Source: Marinihelvus fidelis
Lineage (GTDB): Bacteria; Pseudomonadota; Gammaproteobacteria; Xanthomonadales; SZUA-36
Direction: 5' to 3'
Assembly: GCF_008725655.1 (NCBI RefSeq)
Contig: NZ_VYXP01000004.1
Coordinates: 237,346-301,345, forward strand
DNA length: 64,000 nucleotides
Shown here: in pieces, positions 27,592 through 38,365 of the stretch
How the letters are laid out: every line of letters starts with the position of its first letter
Numbering within the stretch: position 1 is the first letter of the stretch
Position numbers and translations under genes: made by a program
Notes under the pieces: generated by a model
Database searches by the model: none
What the model was told of the DNA's origin: nothing
The model's input: the letters and a program-made list of their open reading frames with translations, nothing else

Positions 27592-29005
27592 AGCCTGGCT
27601 GGCGGTATGGCTGCCACGCCTGGCGCTCGACCTGGTAACCCGCGCTGGCCAGCCGGCCGTCACCGCCATGGCGATCACCGAGGCCCACCGGGGGCGCGCG
27701 GTCATCGTTGACATGAACGACCCGGCCGCCGGCCACGGCGTGCGCCCCGGCATGCCGGTGACGGCGGCGCTCGGGCTCTGCGGCGAGCTGGTGCTACGTG
27801 AACGCAACCTTGCGGCGGAGGAACAGGCCCTGCAGCGCCTGGCCGCCTGGGCCTACCAGTACAGCAGCCGCGTCTCGGTTGGCGACGGCGAGCACGTGCT
27901 GTACCTGGAGGCCGGCGCCAGCCAGCGCCTGTTCGGCGCCGCGGCCGCCCTGGCCTCGCGCCTGGCGGATGAACTGGCCGCGCTGGGCTACCAGGCCCGA
28001 ACCGGCACGGCGCCCACGCCCGCTGCCGCCCGCCTGGCCGCGCGCCTGGGCCAGGACATCGCGGACCGCGAGCAACTGGAGCAGTGCCTGGCGCGCCTGC
28101 CGCTGGAGCAACTCGACCTGTCATCCACCGAGCGCCGCTCATTGTTGCGCATGGGGTTTCGCACCACCGGCGAAATCCTGGGCCTGCCACGGGCGGAACT
28201 GGCCCGCCGCCTCGACCCGCCGCTGCTGGCGCGGCTCGACCGCCTGCGCGGGTTACGGCCCGACCCCCGCCCGGCCTGGCATCCCTCTGCGCACTACCGG
28301 GCCCACCTGGACCTGGCCGCCGAGGTCCACCAGGCCCAGGGTCTGCTGTTTCCGCTGCAACGCATGGTGCAGGAACTCTGCGGCGTGCTGCGCGGCGGCG
28401 ACCAGGGCATCCAGCAACTGGACATCAGGCTGGCCCTGCGCAAGGGCCGGCACCGCTTCAGCCTGGGCCTGCAATCGCCGGGGCGCGACGAGGCCCGCAT
28501 GGTCAGCCTGCTGCGGGAGCGGCTGGAGCACCTGCGCCTGCCGTCCCCGGCGCTGGCCATCGACCTGCATGTCGCCCGGCTGCTGCCCTTCGAGGCCCCG
28601 GCCGGCGACCTGTTTGGCCAGGCCGCGGATGACGAGGCCGGTGACAGCCTGCGCACCGTGCTCGAACGCCTGGGCGCGCGGCTGGGCGATGCGGCCATCA
28701 CCGGCCTGGGGGGCGTCGAGGAACACCGCCCGGAGTACAGCTGGACCCAGCCGCCACCGGGCGAAGACAGCCCCTGCCCCGCGCTGCCGCATCGTCCCAC
28801 CTGGCTATGCCAGCCGCCGCGCCGCTGCGATGTCGGCCAGTACCGGGTGCTGGCTGGCCCGGAGCGGATCGAGGCCGGCTGGTGGGATGGCCATGACTGC
28901 CGGCGCGATTACTACGTCATGCGCGACCCGGACGGCGCCACCGTGTGGGTCTACCGGGAGTTCAAGCCGGCCCCCGGCTGGTACCTGCAGGGCATCTTCG
29001 GATAG
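27584..29005 (+). CDS. imuB: ImuB, inactive Y-family polymerase homologue
   Basis: ImuB is a DinB-like protein that bridges DnaE2 and the beta clamp. The 473-residue product is recognisably Y-family (RPGMPVTAALGLCGELVLRE; helix-hairpin-helix region LLRMGFRTTGEILGLPRAEL). The acidic metal ligands of true Y polymerases are not preserved: the first strand reads WLAVWLPRLALDLV and the SIDE motif position reads VGDGEHVLYLEAGAS. This is the ImuB condition rather than damage to the gene. It is third in the lexA operon. Confidence 0.9.
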   Translation: MPEAWLAVWLPRLALDLVTRAGQPAVTAMAITEAHRGRAVIVDMNDPAAGHGVRPGMPVTAALGLCGELVLRERNLAAEEQALQRLAAWAYQYSSRVSVGDGEHVLYLEAGASQRLFGAAAALASRLADELAALGYQARTGTAPTPAAARLAARLGQDIADREQLEQCLARLPLEQLDLSSTERRSLLRMGFRTTGEILGLPRAELARRLDPPLLARLDRLRGLRPDPRPAWHPSAHYRAHLDLAAEVHQAQGLLFPLQRMVQELCGVLRGGDQGIQQLDIRLALRKGRHRFSLGLQSPGRDEARMVSLLRERLEHLRLPSPALAIDLHVARLLPFEAPAGDLFGQAADDEAGDSLRTVLERLGARLGDAAITGLGGVEEHRPEYSWTQPPPGEDSPCPALPHRPTWLCQPPRRCDVGQYRVLAGPERIEAGWWDGHDCRRDYYVMRDPDGATVWVYREFKPAPGWYLQGIFG

Positions 29006-29055
29006 GCGCGCAGGAAAGCTTTGCGTCGTATCGGGAAATTGCGTAACTTTCCAGC

Positions 29056-29694
29056 ATGAACCGAATCGGATCGTTATTCCTGAAGGGGCTGGTGGTCACC
29101 ATTCCGGTGGCGATGACCATCGCCATTGTCTGGTGGTTTGCCGCCACCGCGGAGCGCGTGCTCGGTGGCCTGCTCACGGAAATCCTGCCCGGCGGCTGGT
29201 ATGTCCCCGGCATGGGCCTGGCATCGGCCGTGGGGCTGGTGCTACTGGTGGGCGTGCTGTCCCATGTGCTGTTTTTCCAGAAGCTGTTCTTCTGGAGCGA
29301 GGCCTGGCTGAACCGCCTGCCCCTGATCAAGACGATCTACACCGCCATCAAGGATTTCATCGGCTACTTCAGCCCCGAGCAGCAGGGGCAACTGTCGAAG
29401 GTGGTGCTGGTCACCCTGCCGGGCCAGCGCTACCAGTGCCTGGGTTTTGTCACCCGCGAGGCCTTCGATGACCTGCCGTTGCCGCTGGCGGTTGACGATG
29501 CCGTAGCCGTGTACCTGCCGATGAGTTACCAGATTGGCGGTTACACGCTGTACCTGCCGCGTGAATGCATTACGGCGGTCGACATCAGCTTCGAGGAAGG
29601 CATGCGCCTGGCCATCACCGGCGGTGTCACCCGCCGTCCGGCCAGCCCGACACCACCGGCCGGAATGGTCAGTGGGACGCCGGAAGATTCATGA
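29056..29694 (+). CDS. DUF502 integral membrane protein
   Basis: The 212-residue protein has two membrane helices (LKGLVVTIPVAMTIAIVWWF, about 9-28, and GLASAVGLVLLVGVLSHVLF, about 55-74) and the DUF502 signature NRLPLIKTIYTAIKDFIGYF. Homologues are conserved in bacteria and plants; the function is unknown. It sits 50 bases after imuB and may be co-transcribed, but nothing ties it to DNA repair. Its last 26 bases overlap the convergent coaX gene. Confidence 0.88.
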   Translation: MNRIGSLFLKGLVVTIPVAMTIAIVWWFAATAERVLGGLLTEILPGGWYVPGMGLASAVGLVLLVGVLSHVLFFQKLFFWSEAWLNRLPLIKTIYTAIKDFIGYFSPEQQGQLSKVVLVTLPGQRYQCLGFVTREAFDDLPLPLAVDDAVAVYLPMSYQIGGYTLYLPRECITAVDISFEEGMRLAITGGVTRRPASPTPPAGMVSGTPEDS

Positions 29695-30451
29695 CCAGCG
29701 CCATCAGCAGGCCACGTAGCACCAGGTCCGGGGCCTGGTTGTCATAGAGCCCGGCCTCGGCAAACAGCGAGGCAAAGCCACCCGTGGCGATTACGCGGGG
29801 CTTCTTCCCATCGAACATTTCCGCCGTCAGGTGCGCGCAGATCGTGCTCAGCGCACCCAGGTGACCAAAGTACAGCCCGGACTGGATACTGGCCGCGGTG
29901 GTCCGGCCCAGGCACTTGTCGGGGCGGATGATCTCGACCGAACTGAGCCGCGCGGTGCCCTGGTCCAGGGCCTGCATGGACAGCCGCAACCCCGGGATGA
30001 TCGCGCCACCCAGGTAATCCCGTTCCGCGCTGATGGCATCGACCGTGGTGGCGGTGCCAAGGTCGATAATGAGCAGGTTCTCATCCGGAAACATGCCGGT
30101 ACCGGCAATCGCATTGGCGATGCGGTCGGAGCCAACCTCGACCGGGTTGCGATAGAGGATCTTCAGCCCGGTCTTGACCCCCGCCTTGAGAATGAACGGG
30201 CGCACGCCGAAGTATTTCTGCATGGATCCAGCGATGCTGTAGACCAGTTCCGGGACAACGCTGCACAGCGCCACGTTGGTGATGGCGTCCGGGTCGAAAC
30301 CGTTCTCGCGCAAGACCGAGCGGAAAAACAACCCCAGTTCATCGGATGACGAGCGCCCGCTGGACGTGCGCCGAAAGGTCAGCCTGAGCTGGTCGCCCTC
30401 GAACAGGCCGCCGTAGATATGGCTGTTGCCGACATCAAGACATAGAATCAT
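29669..30451 (-). CDS. coaX: Type III pantothenate kinase
   Basis: CoaX phosphorylates pantothenate, the committed step to CoA, and is not feedback inhibited by CoA in characterised cases. The 260-residue protein starts at ATG 30451 with LCLDVGNSHIYGGLF (phosphate-binding loop), then NPVEVGSDRIANAIAG and LLIIDLGTATTVDAIS. Its start lies 17 bases inside the end of coaBC, so the last two pathway genes are translationally linked. The ribosome site would be within coaBC. Confidence 0.93.
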   Translation of the reverse strand: MILCLDVGNSHIYGGLFEGDQLRLTFRRTSSGRSSSDELGLFFRSVLRENGFDPDAITNVALCSVVPELVYSIAGSMQKYFGVRPFILKAGVKTGLKILYRNPVEVGSDRIANAIAGTGMFPDENLLIIDLGTATTVDAISAERDYLGGAIIPGLRLSMQALDQGTARLSSVEIIRPDKCLGRTTAASIQSGLYFGHLGALSTICAHLTAEMFDGKKPRVIATGGFASLFAEAGLYDNQAPDLVLRGLLMALVMNLPASH

Positions 30452-31709
30452 CGCTTGCCACCCCCTCATGGCGTTGGCTATCCCCTGACGGATCATACCC
30501 CGGCGCCCTGCCCAGCCTCGAGACCAGCACCTCGGCCAGTGCCCGCGGACCATCGATATCACGGCTGTCGCCGCCGGACTCATGCAGTCGCATGGGATGA
30601 TGATCCACGCCGATTGTTTCAAGATCATTATGGACGATGGCGTCCACGCCGCCACGGCCAAACTGGCGGGCCACGGCGTCGGCCACGGCATCGGGCCCGG
30701 CGCCGACCGTCAGCTTGAAGCCGATGACCTTGATGTCATCGTTCAATGACCGCGCCTTCAGGCCGTTGAGCAGTTTCGGGTTCGGCGCCAGGCGCAGCAC
30801 CAGGTCGCCGTTGCTACCCAGCTTGGCACCACCGGGCGCGTGGCCGTCGATGCCGGCGACGTGAAAATCACTGACCGCGGCCAGGTGAACCACGCCATCG
30901 TGGCCTTGTTCGCCCAGCAGGCGGCCCAGTGCCGTGTCGAGATCCGAAAACGTGACGAAGGTTTCCTGCCGGCAAGGCGTGCTCGGGCGCACCGCGTCGG
31001 CCGCGCCCAGCCAGGTGACCTCACAGCCCAGTTCGACCAGGCGGTCCGTCAGCACCGCTGCGGTTCGGCCACTGCTGCCGTTACCGATATGCCGGACCGC
31101 GTCGATCAGCTCGCGCGTGCCGCCCGCGGTCACCAGTACACGGCACCCGTTGCCGGGCGCGTCCTGGCTCAGCAGGCTCTCGATGGTGTCAATAACGCGC
31201 TCAGGCTCGAGCATGCGCCCTTCACCCTGCTCACCACAGGCCAGTGCGCCCGCACCCACGGGCAGCACGTGCGCGCCCCATTCACCCAGGCGCCGCACGG
31301 CCTCGCGCGTTGCCGGGTAGTTCCACATGCGGGTGTTCATGGCGGGGACGATAAACATCGGCAGCCCCCGGCCCCAGGCCGCCTGCCAGAGCGTACTGAC
31401 GGCCTCGTCGGCGATGCCCGCCGCCAGCTTGTTGAGCAGGTTGGACGTCGCCGGGCAGACAACGACCATGTCGGCCCAGCGGGCGAGTTCGACATGGTCC
31501 ATGATGCGTCCCGACGTGAACGTGTCGTCGAACACCGGTTCCCCGCTCAGCCCCTCCAGCGTGGCCGACCCGACGAAGGAACGCACCGACGGCGTGCAGG
31601 CTACGCGCACGGCATGGCCGGCCTTGCGCCAGGTGGAAATCAGCGTGGTCGCCTTGGCGCAGGCGATGGAGCCGGACATCATCAGCAGGATCTTGCGTGA
31701 AGGCGTCAT
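30435..31709 (-). CDS. coaBC: CoaBC: PPC decarboxylase / PPC synthetase, with an unusual CoaB half
   Basis: CoaBC turns 4'-phosphopantothenate into 4'-phosphopantetheine. The N-terminal CoaC half (residues 1 to about 185) has the active His in DHVELARWADMVVVCPATS, the Asn in VPAMNTRMW and the Cys in LACGEQGEGRM. The CoaB half has the Asn in HIGNGSSGRTA, but where E. coli has the lysine-rich EKIKK it reads AKLGSNGDLVLRL, and GFAAET is replaced by GFKLTVG. From memory these segments look like stand-alone streptococcal and eukaryotic PPC synthetases (KIxS, GFKL). Start ATG 31709 is 1 base after panC. 424 residues, near normal length. Confidence 0.88.
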   Translation of the reverse strand: MTPSRKILLMMSGSIACAKATTLISTWRKAGHAVRVACTPSVRSFVGSATLEGLSGEPVFDDTFTSGRIMDHVELARWADMVVVCPATSNLLNKLAAGIADEAVSTLWQAAWGRGLPMFIVPAMNTRMWNYPATREAVRRLGEWGAHVLPVGAGALACGEQGEGRMLEPERVIDTIESLLSQDAPGNGCRVLVTAGGTRELIDAVRHIGNGSSGRTAAVLTDRLVELGCEVTWLGAADAVRPSTPCRQETFVTFSDLDTALGRLLGEQGHDGVVHLAAVSDFHVAGIDGHAPGGAKLGSNGDLVLRLAPNPKLLNGLKARSLNDDIKVIGFKLTVGAGPDAVADAVARQFGRGGVDAIVHNDLETIGVDHHPMRLHESGGDSRDIDGPRALAEVLVSRLGRAPGYDPSGDSQRHEGVASDDSMS

Positions 31710-31710
31710 G

Positions 31711-32472
31711 TCATGACTCCAGTGCAATGTTATCGATCAGCCGGGTGCTGCCCAGCCGAACCGCACCCAGGCGGCGGCCGTCGATATCCTCGACATAGTC
31801 GACGTCAAACCCGGCCGCCTGCAGCGCCTGGGCCGCGTCATCGGCGGACGCCTGTTGCACCAGCGCACGATGAAACCCCGGCGCCATGGCACGCTCGGCC
31901 GGGCTCAGCCGCTGGTTCCGTGAAGACAGGGCCAGGCCATCGCCTTCCCGTACCGTCGGGCAGCCGACGATGTCGACCGGCATGAAAAAGGCCTCGACCA
32001 TGCCACGGACCAGCGCCAGCTGCTGCCAGTCCTTTTCGCCGAAGTAGGCCCGCGCCGGGCGCACCAGGTTGAACAGCTTCATGACCACGGACAACACGCC
32101 GTCAAAATGCCCGGGACGGTGGGCGCCACACAGGCGTGACGACAGCCCCGATTCGGCCACGCGATAACGGTAACCATCCGGGTACAGGGCGCCGTAGTCG
32201 GGGACCAGCACGTCATCCACGCCCCAGGCTCGCAGCTTGTCCAGGTCGCCGTCGAGATCGGCCGGGTACGCATCCAGGTCGGCGCGCTGGTCGAACTGGG
32301 TCGGGTTGACGAACAGGCTGACCACGGTGCGTTCGTTGCCGTTGACGCTGGCCTCAACCAGTGAGCGGTGACCGGCATGCAGCGCGCCCATGGTGGGCAC
32401 GAAGCCAAGTTCACCGGTGCGAAGTGCCCGGCGATGGGCCTGCCACTGGCCCAGGTCATCGAAGCGGTTCAT
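31711..32472 (-). CDS. panC: Pantothenate synthetase
   Basis: PanC joins pantoate and beta-alanine using ATP. The protein has the nucleotidyltransferase signature VPTMGALHAGHRSLV (HIGH-like HAGH), VNPTQFDQRADLDAYP, YFGEKDWQQLALVRGMV and SSRNQRLSPAER. At 253 residues it is about 30 shorter than E. coli PanC, the loss being in the C-terminal lid. The start overlaps the panB stop (ATGA). Confidence 0.95.
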   Translation of the reverse strand: MNRFDDLGQWQAHRRALRTGELGFVPTMGALHAGHRSLVEASVNGNERTVVSLFVNPTQFDQRADLDAYPADLDGDLDKLRAWGVDDVLVPDYGALYPDGYRYRVAESGLSSRLCGAHRPGHFDGVLSVVMKLFNLVRPARAYFGEKDWQQLALVRGMVEAFFMPVDIVGCPTVREGDGLALSSRNQRLSPAERAMAPGFHRALVQQASADDAAQALQAAGFDVDYVEDIDGRRLGAVRLGSTRLIDNIALES

Positions 32473-33260
32473 CCCGCGTAGCGCTCTTCAGGCGCCGGAA
32501 ATGCCCGCTCACGGACGTCGGAGGCGTACTGGTCCAGCGCCTGGCACACCTGTGCCCGGCCATCCATGTACTGACGCACGAACTTCGGTTTGAAGCCATC
32601 GGTCAGGCCCAGCAGGTCATGCATGACCAGGACCTGGCCATCGGTCCGGTCTCCGGCGCCAATGCCGATGGTGACGATATCGAGCGACCGCGTGATAGCC
32701 TCGGCCAGGCTCTCCGGCACGCATTCAAGCACCAGCGCGAAGCACCCGGCCGCCTGGCATTCACGGGCCTCGCGCATCAGCCGGGCGCGGTCATCCTCGC
32801 TGCGCCCCTGGACCCGGAAGCCACCCAGCTGGTTGACCGCCTGCGGCGTCAGGCCCAGGTGCCCCATGACCGGCACGCCGGAGGCGACGATATGCCTGAC
32901 CAGGTCCGCCTGGCCCTCGATGCCCTCGATCTTGACCGCGCTGGCCCCGGCCTTCATGACCGCTTCAACCGCGTCCATCGCGGCCTCTAGCCCCTTGCGG
33001 GTGGCCAGGAACGGCAGGTCGGCGACAACAAAGGTCTCCGGCGCACCACGGCGCACCGCGCGCACGTGCATGGCCATCTCGTCGACGCTGATCGGCAGCG
33101 TGGTGTCGTGGCCATGCATGACCATCGCGGCGCTGTCGCCGACGAGGATCATGTCGATAGCCGAGTCCGCGACGATGCGGGCCATCGTGTAGTCATAGCA
33201 GGTGACCATGACGATGGCCTCGCGGCCCTTCTTGCGTTCCGGGAAATTCAGGATGTTCAC
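32469..33260 (-). CDS. panB: 3-methyl-2-oxobutanoate hydroxymethyltransferase
   Basis: PanB makes ketopantoate from ketoisovalerate and methylene-THF. The 263-residue barrel enzyme shows VMVTCYDYTMARIV, the metal-binding ILVGDSAAMVMHGHD, VKIEGIEG and GHLGLTPQAVNQLGGFRVQG. ATGA overlaps with both the upstream reductase gene and panC indicate coupled translation of the operon. Confidence 0.96.
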   Translation of the reverse strand: MNILNFPERKKGREAIVMVTCYDYTMARIVADSAIDMILVGDSAAMVMHGHDTTLPISVDEMAMHVRAVRRGAPETFVVADLPFLATRKGLEAAMDAVEAVMKAGASAVKIEGIEGQADLVRHIVASGVPVMGHLGLTPQAVNQLGGFRVQGRSEDDRARLMREARECQAAGCFALVLECVPESLAEAITRSLDIVTIGIGAGDRTDGQVLVMHDLLGLTDGFKPKFVRQYMDGRAQVCQALDQYASDVRERAFPAPEERYAG

Positions 33261-34030
33261 GAGGCACGCTCCTTCCCGGTCACCACCGGGGTAATGGTGC
33301 GGGCCGCGTGCAGGCGCTCGAAGGCGCCGTAGATGTCCGCCAGCGGGTCACCAGCGAGGACCGCGCGATGGCGCTGCAGGGTGCCCTCGTCACCGCGGTC
33401 AAGCGGACCCGTCAGTGCGGCGTCCGGTGCCGCCAGCCAGTTGTCCAGGGATTGCTGCAGGTATGGCCCGAGCAGGTCGGCCGACAGGCCCAGGTCACCC
33501 TTCATGCGCTCGGCGGCCGCGCTCCAGAGCAACTGCGGGAAGTTGCCGGCCACCACGCACAGGGCGTGGTAAAGCGCTTTTTGCTCCACCGGCAAGACGT
33601 GGTGCGGATTGGGCAGGCCCGGGAGCAGCGTGTCGAATGCCTGCCCTTCTTCCACCAGGAATGGAATCCGCCGATACTGGTCCAGCGTGTATTCGCCGTC
33701 ATTGAAGGTCATCAGCGGGTGGGCCCCGGCAACGCCCGGCAGGCTCAGCGCGCCCGAGCAGTGCACCAGGGTGTGCTGGTGCAGGAACGGGTACTGGCGC
33801 AGCAGGCCGGCGATGGCGTCGTCGCTGACCGGTAACAACACGTGGGTGGCGGGCTCCAGCGCCTGGCGCAGGCGTGCCCCGGCATCGGCGTGGCGCGCGG
33901 TGTTGGCCAGGGAGGCACGGCGACGCGCCCAGCCCGTGTGGCGAATGCCCAGCAAATCGAAGTAACGGCGCAGGTGTCGCGCCAGGCGACCGTCACCAAG
34001 GACGGCGTAATGGATGTCGTGGTCTTTCAT
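33257..34030 (-). CDS. panG: DUF2520 Rossmann reductase, probable PanG-type ketopantoate reductase
   Basis: The 257-residue protein has an N-terminal dinucleotide fold (YAVLGDGRLARHLRRYF, residues 8-24), the DUF2520 middle motif LVHCSGALSLPG followed by AHPLMTFNDG, and an all-helical C-terminal half. It is not PanE, which has a different signature. As I recall, a DUF2520 protein (PanG) replaces PanE in Francisella; here the gene is first in an operon with panB, panC, coaBC and coaX and no panE is present, so ketopantoate reduction is the obvious role. Family assignment is good; the reaction is inferred from context. Confidence 0.75.
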   Translation of the reverse strand: MKDHDIHYAVLGDGRLARHLRRYFDLLGIRHTGWARRRASLANTARHADAGARLRQALEPATHVLLPVSDDAIAGLLRQYPFLHQHTLVHCSGALSLPGVAGAHPLMTFNDGEYTLDQYRRIPFLVEEGQAFDTLLPGLPNPHHVLPVEQKALYHALCVVAGNFPQLLWSAAAERMKGDLGLSADLLGPYLQQSLDNWLAAPDAALTGPLDRGDEGTLQRHRAVLAGDPLADIYGAFERLHAARTITPVVTGKERAS

Positions 34031-34166
34031 GGTACCTGTCCTTCGGGATCAAGTCCGGTCTGTCGTGTTCAAGTGGTTGTGGCCCGCACCCCTGGGCTGT
34101 TCGTCGCCGCCTTCCGGTCGGCGCGGCCTGCTCGGACGCGGCTAAGTATTATAACAGGATATGAAG

Positions 34167-34182
34167 GTGTATATTATTACAG
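34167..34182 (+). promoter_or_regulatory. LexA box upstream of dnaE2
   Basis: GTGTATATTATTACAG, 18 bases before the dnaE2 ATG, matches the CTG-N10-CAG LexA operator except at the first base. Read on the opposite strand, the lexA box shares GGTGTA at one end and TACAG at the other with it, so the two sites look like copies of one operator. The surrounding 170-base spacer to panG is AT-rich near dnaE2 and has no clear -35. Confidence 0.75.
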
Positions 34183-34200
34183 CTATTGACCCTTCAGCCC

Positions 34201-37326
<3,126 letters not shown>

Positions 37327-37347
37327 AGGGATGTAGGGCGGGCCGCC

Positions 37348-37376
37348 CCACCCCGGGTGACCAGACACCGGGGTGG
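37348..37376 (+). terminator. Strong hairpin after dnaE2
   Basis: CCACCCCGGGTG (37348-37359) pairs with CACCGGGGTGG (37366-37376) through about 11 base pairs with one bulged G and a six-base loop, 22 bases after the dnaE2 stop. No T-run follows, so it is either a weak terminator or an mRNA-end stabiliser. Confidence 0.45.
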
Positions 37377-37585
37377 AGGCGGTCCGGAGGAGCAGACCCG
37401 CGTGTGCGGATACTGGCGGGCCGGCCCCGTTCTTGCGCTTGCACCCACAAGATGCAAATTCCACGCCATACGTTTTTAGCTAAATATGTCAGTCACTTAG
37501 CCCATCTTTGGCCAGGCCAAACGATACGCAGGGTGGTCAATACCACCACCGCGTGGCCTAAATCACCGGAACGCACCAACCGGCT

Positions 37586-37613
37586 TTGGTTTGCCCCCGC
37601 CAGCCGGTATAAT
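37586..37613 (+). promoter_or_regulatory. Promoter of the cytochrome c operon
   Basis: TTGGTT (37586-37591), 16 bases, then a perfect TATAAT (37608-37613), 39 bases before the first cytochrome ATG. Confidence 0.55.
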
Positions 37614-37652
37614 CGCTCCCCTTGTAGCGCACCAGCCGGAGAACACCCCGTT

Positions 37653-37982
37653 ATGCCCAGATTCATTTTCGCGGTCATCGCGATTGCCGCCCTGCAGGCC
37701 ACACCGGCCATGGCCGAAGGCGACCCGGAAGCCGGTCGCATCAAGGCCTACACCTGTAAAGGTTGCCACGGCATTCCGGACTACAAGAACATCTACCCGA
37801 CCTACTCGGTACCCAAGATTGGTGGCCAGAACGAGGCCTACATCACCGCGGTGCTGAAGGCCTACCGTACCGGCGAGCGCAAACACCCGACCATGCAGGC
37901 CCAGGCCGAGAGCATGACCGACCAGGATATCGCCGATATCGCCGCCTGGCTGGGCAGCCTGGACGACAAGGACGACTCGTGA
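37653..37982 (+). CDS. Small periplasmic cytochrome c (c553/c4-half type)
   Basis: The 109-residue protein has a signal peptide (FIFAVIAIAALQATPAMA) and one haem site, CKGCH with Cys35, Cys38 and His39. A PTMQAQAE segment offers the axial Met. It resembles one half of a cytochrome c4 and probably carries electrons to a terminal oxidase. Start ATG 37653 gives a clean signal peptide. Its stop overlaps the start of the second cytochrome by one base, so the two single-haem proteins may act as a pair in place of a fused dihaem c4. Confidence 0.9.
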   Translation: MPRFIFAVIAIAALQATPAMAEGDPEAGRIKAYTCKGCHGIPDYKNIYPTYSVPKIGGQNEAYITAVLKAYRTGERKHPTMQAQAESMTDQDIADIAAWLGSLDDKDDS

Positions 37983-38320
37983 TGAACAGCACCAAGACAC
38001 TCGCGGCCGTGATTGGCCTTGCCATTGCCCTGCCCCAGTTCGCGGTCGCCGCCGGTGACGCCGCTGCCGGCAAGGAAAAGTCCGTGCCCTGCCAGGCCTG
38101 CCATGGTGAAGACGGCCTGGGCATTGACCCGACCTACCCGAAACTGGCCGGCCAGCATGCCGACTACCTGGCCAAGTCCCTGGCCGACTACCGTGATGGG
38201 CGGCGCGTCAACCCGCTGATGAGCGGTTTTGCGACCAACCTGACCGACGAGGACATCGAGGACCTGGCGGCCTGGTACGCCAGCCTGGAAGGCCTGAAAG
38301 ACCTGTCTGAGGTGAAGTGA
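37982..38320 (+). CDS. Small periplasmic cytochrome c, second of the pair
   Basis: The 112-residue protein has a signal peptide (LAAVIGLAIALPQFAVAA), the haem site CQACH with Cys37, Cys40 and His41, the class I segment YPKLAGQHADYLAKSL and the axial-Met region NPLMSGFATNLTDEDI. It is closest to cytochrome c553/c4 domains. It is cotranslated with the preceding cytochrome and followed by a hairpin. Confidence 0.92.
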   Translation: MNSTKTLAAVIGLAIALPQFAVAAGDAAAGKEKSVPCQACHGEDGLGIDPTYPKLAGQHADYLAKSLADYRDGRRVNPLMSGFATNLTDEDIEDLAAWYASLEGLKDLSEVK

Positions 38321-38325
38321 CCGCC

Positions 38326-38345
38326 GCGGGCGGCGCTTCGCCCGC
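38326..38345. terminator. Hairpin between convergent cytochrome and nfuA genes
   Basis: GCGGGCG (38326-38332) and CGCCCGC (38339-38345) form a perfect 7-bp stem with a six-base loop, 6 bases after the cytochrome stop. Neither strand has a U-tract. It may serve as a shared 3' end for both convergent transcripts. Confidence 0.4.
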
Positions 38346-38365
38346 AGCGAGAATCGAAGAATGAA

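Larger units (their letters stand above)
37327..37652. other. Intergenic region between dnaE2 and cytochrome c genes
   Basis: This 326-base stretch holds no convincing gene; the cytochrome reading frame stays open upstream but the extension is arginine/proline-rich and unlike any signal peptide. It contains the hairpin after dnaE2, an AT-rich patch near 37473-37495, the 15-base palindrome TTTGGCCAGGCCAAA at 37507-37521, the inverted repeat GGTGGT-CAAT-ACCACC at 37532-37547, and the cytochrome promoter. Confidence 0.7.

Noticed and set aside
27584-29005. ImuB as a degraded polymerase pseudogene
   Set aside because: Missing metal ligands are the norm for ImuB, and the frame is intact and cotranslated with imuA.
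37327-37376. Hairpin after dnaE2 as a mobile-element end or attachment site
   Set aside because: It is a single imperfect hairpin with no duplicated flank or integrase nearby; a transcript-end role is simpler.
37404-37652. Upstream extension of the first cytochrome c frame
   Set aside because: The added 83 residues are Arg/Pro-rich, bury the signal peptide and lie upstream of the promoter at 37586-37613.
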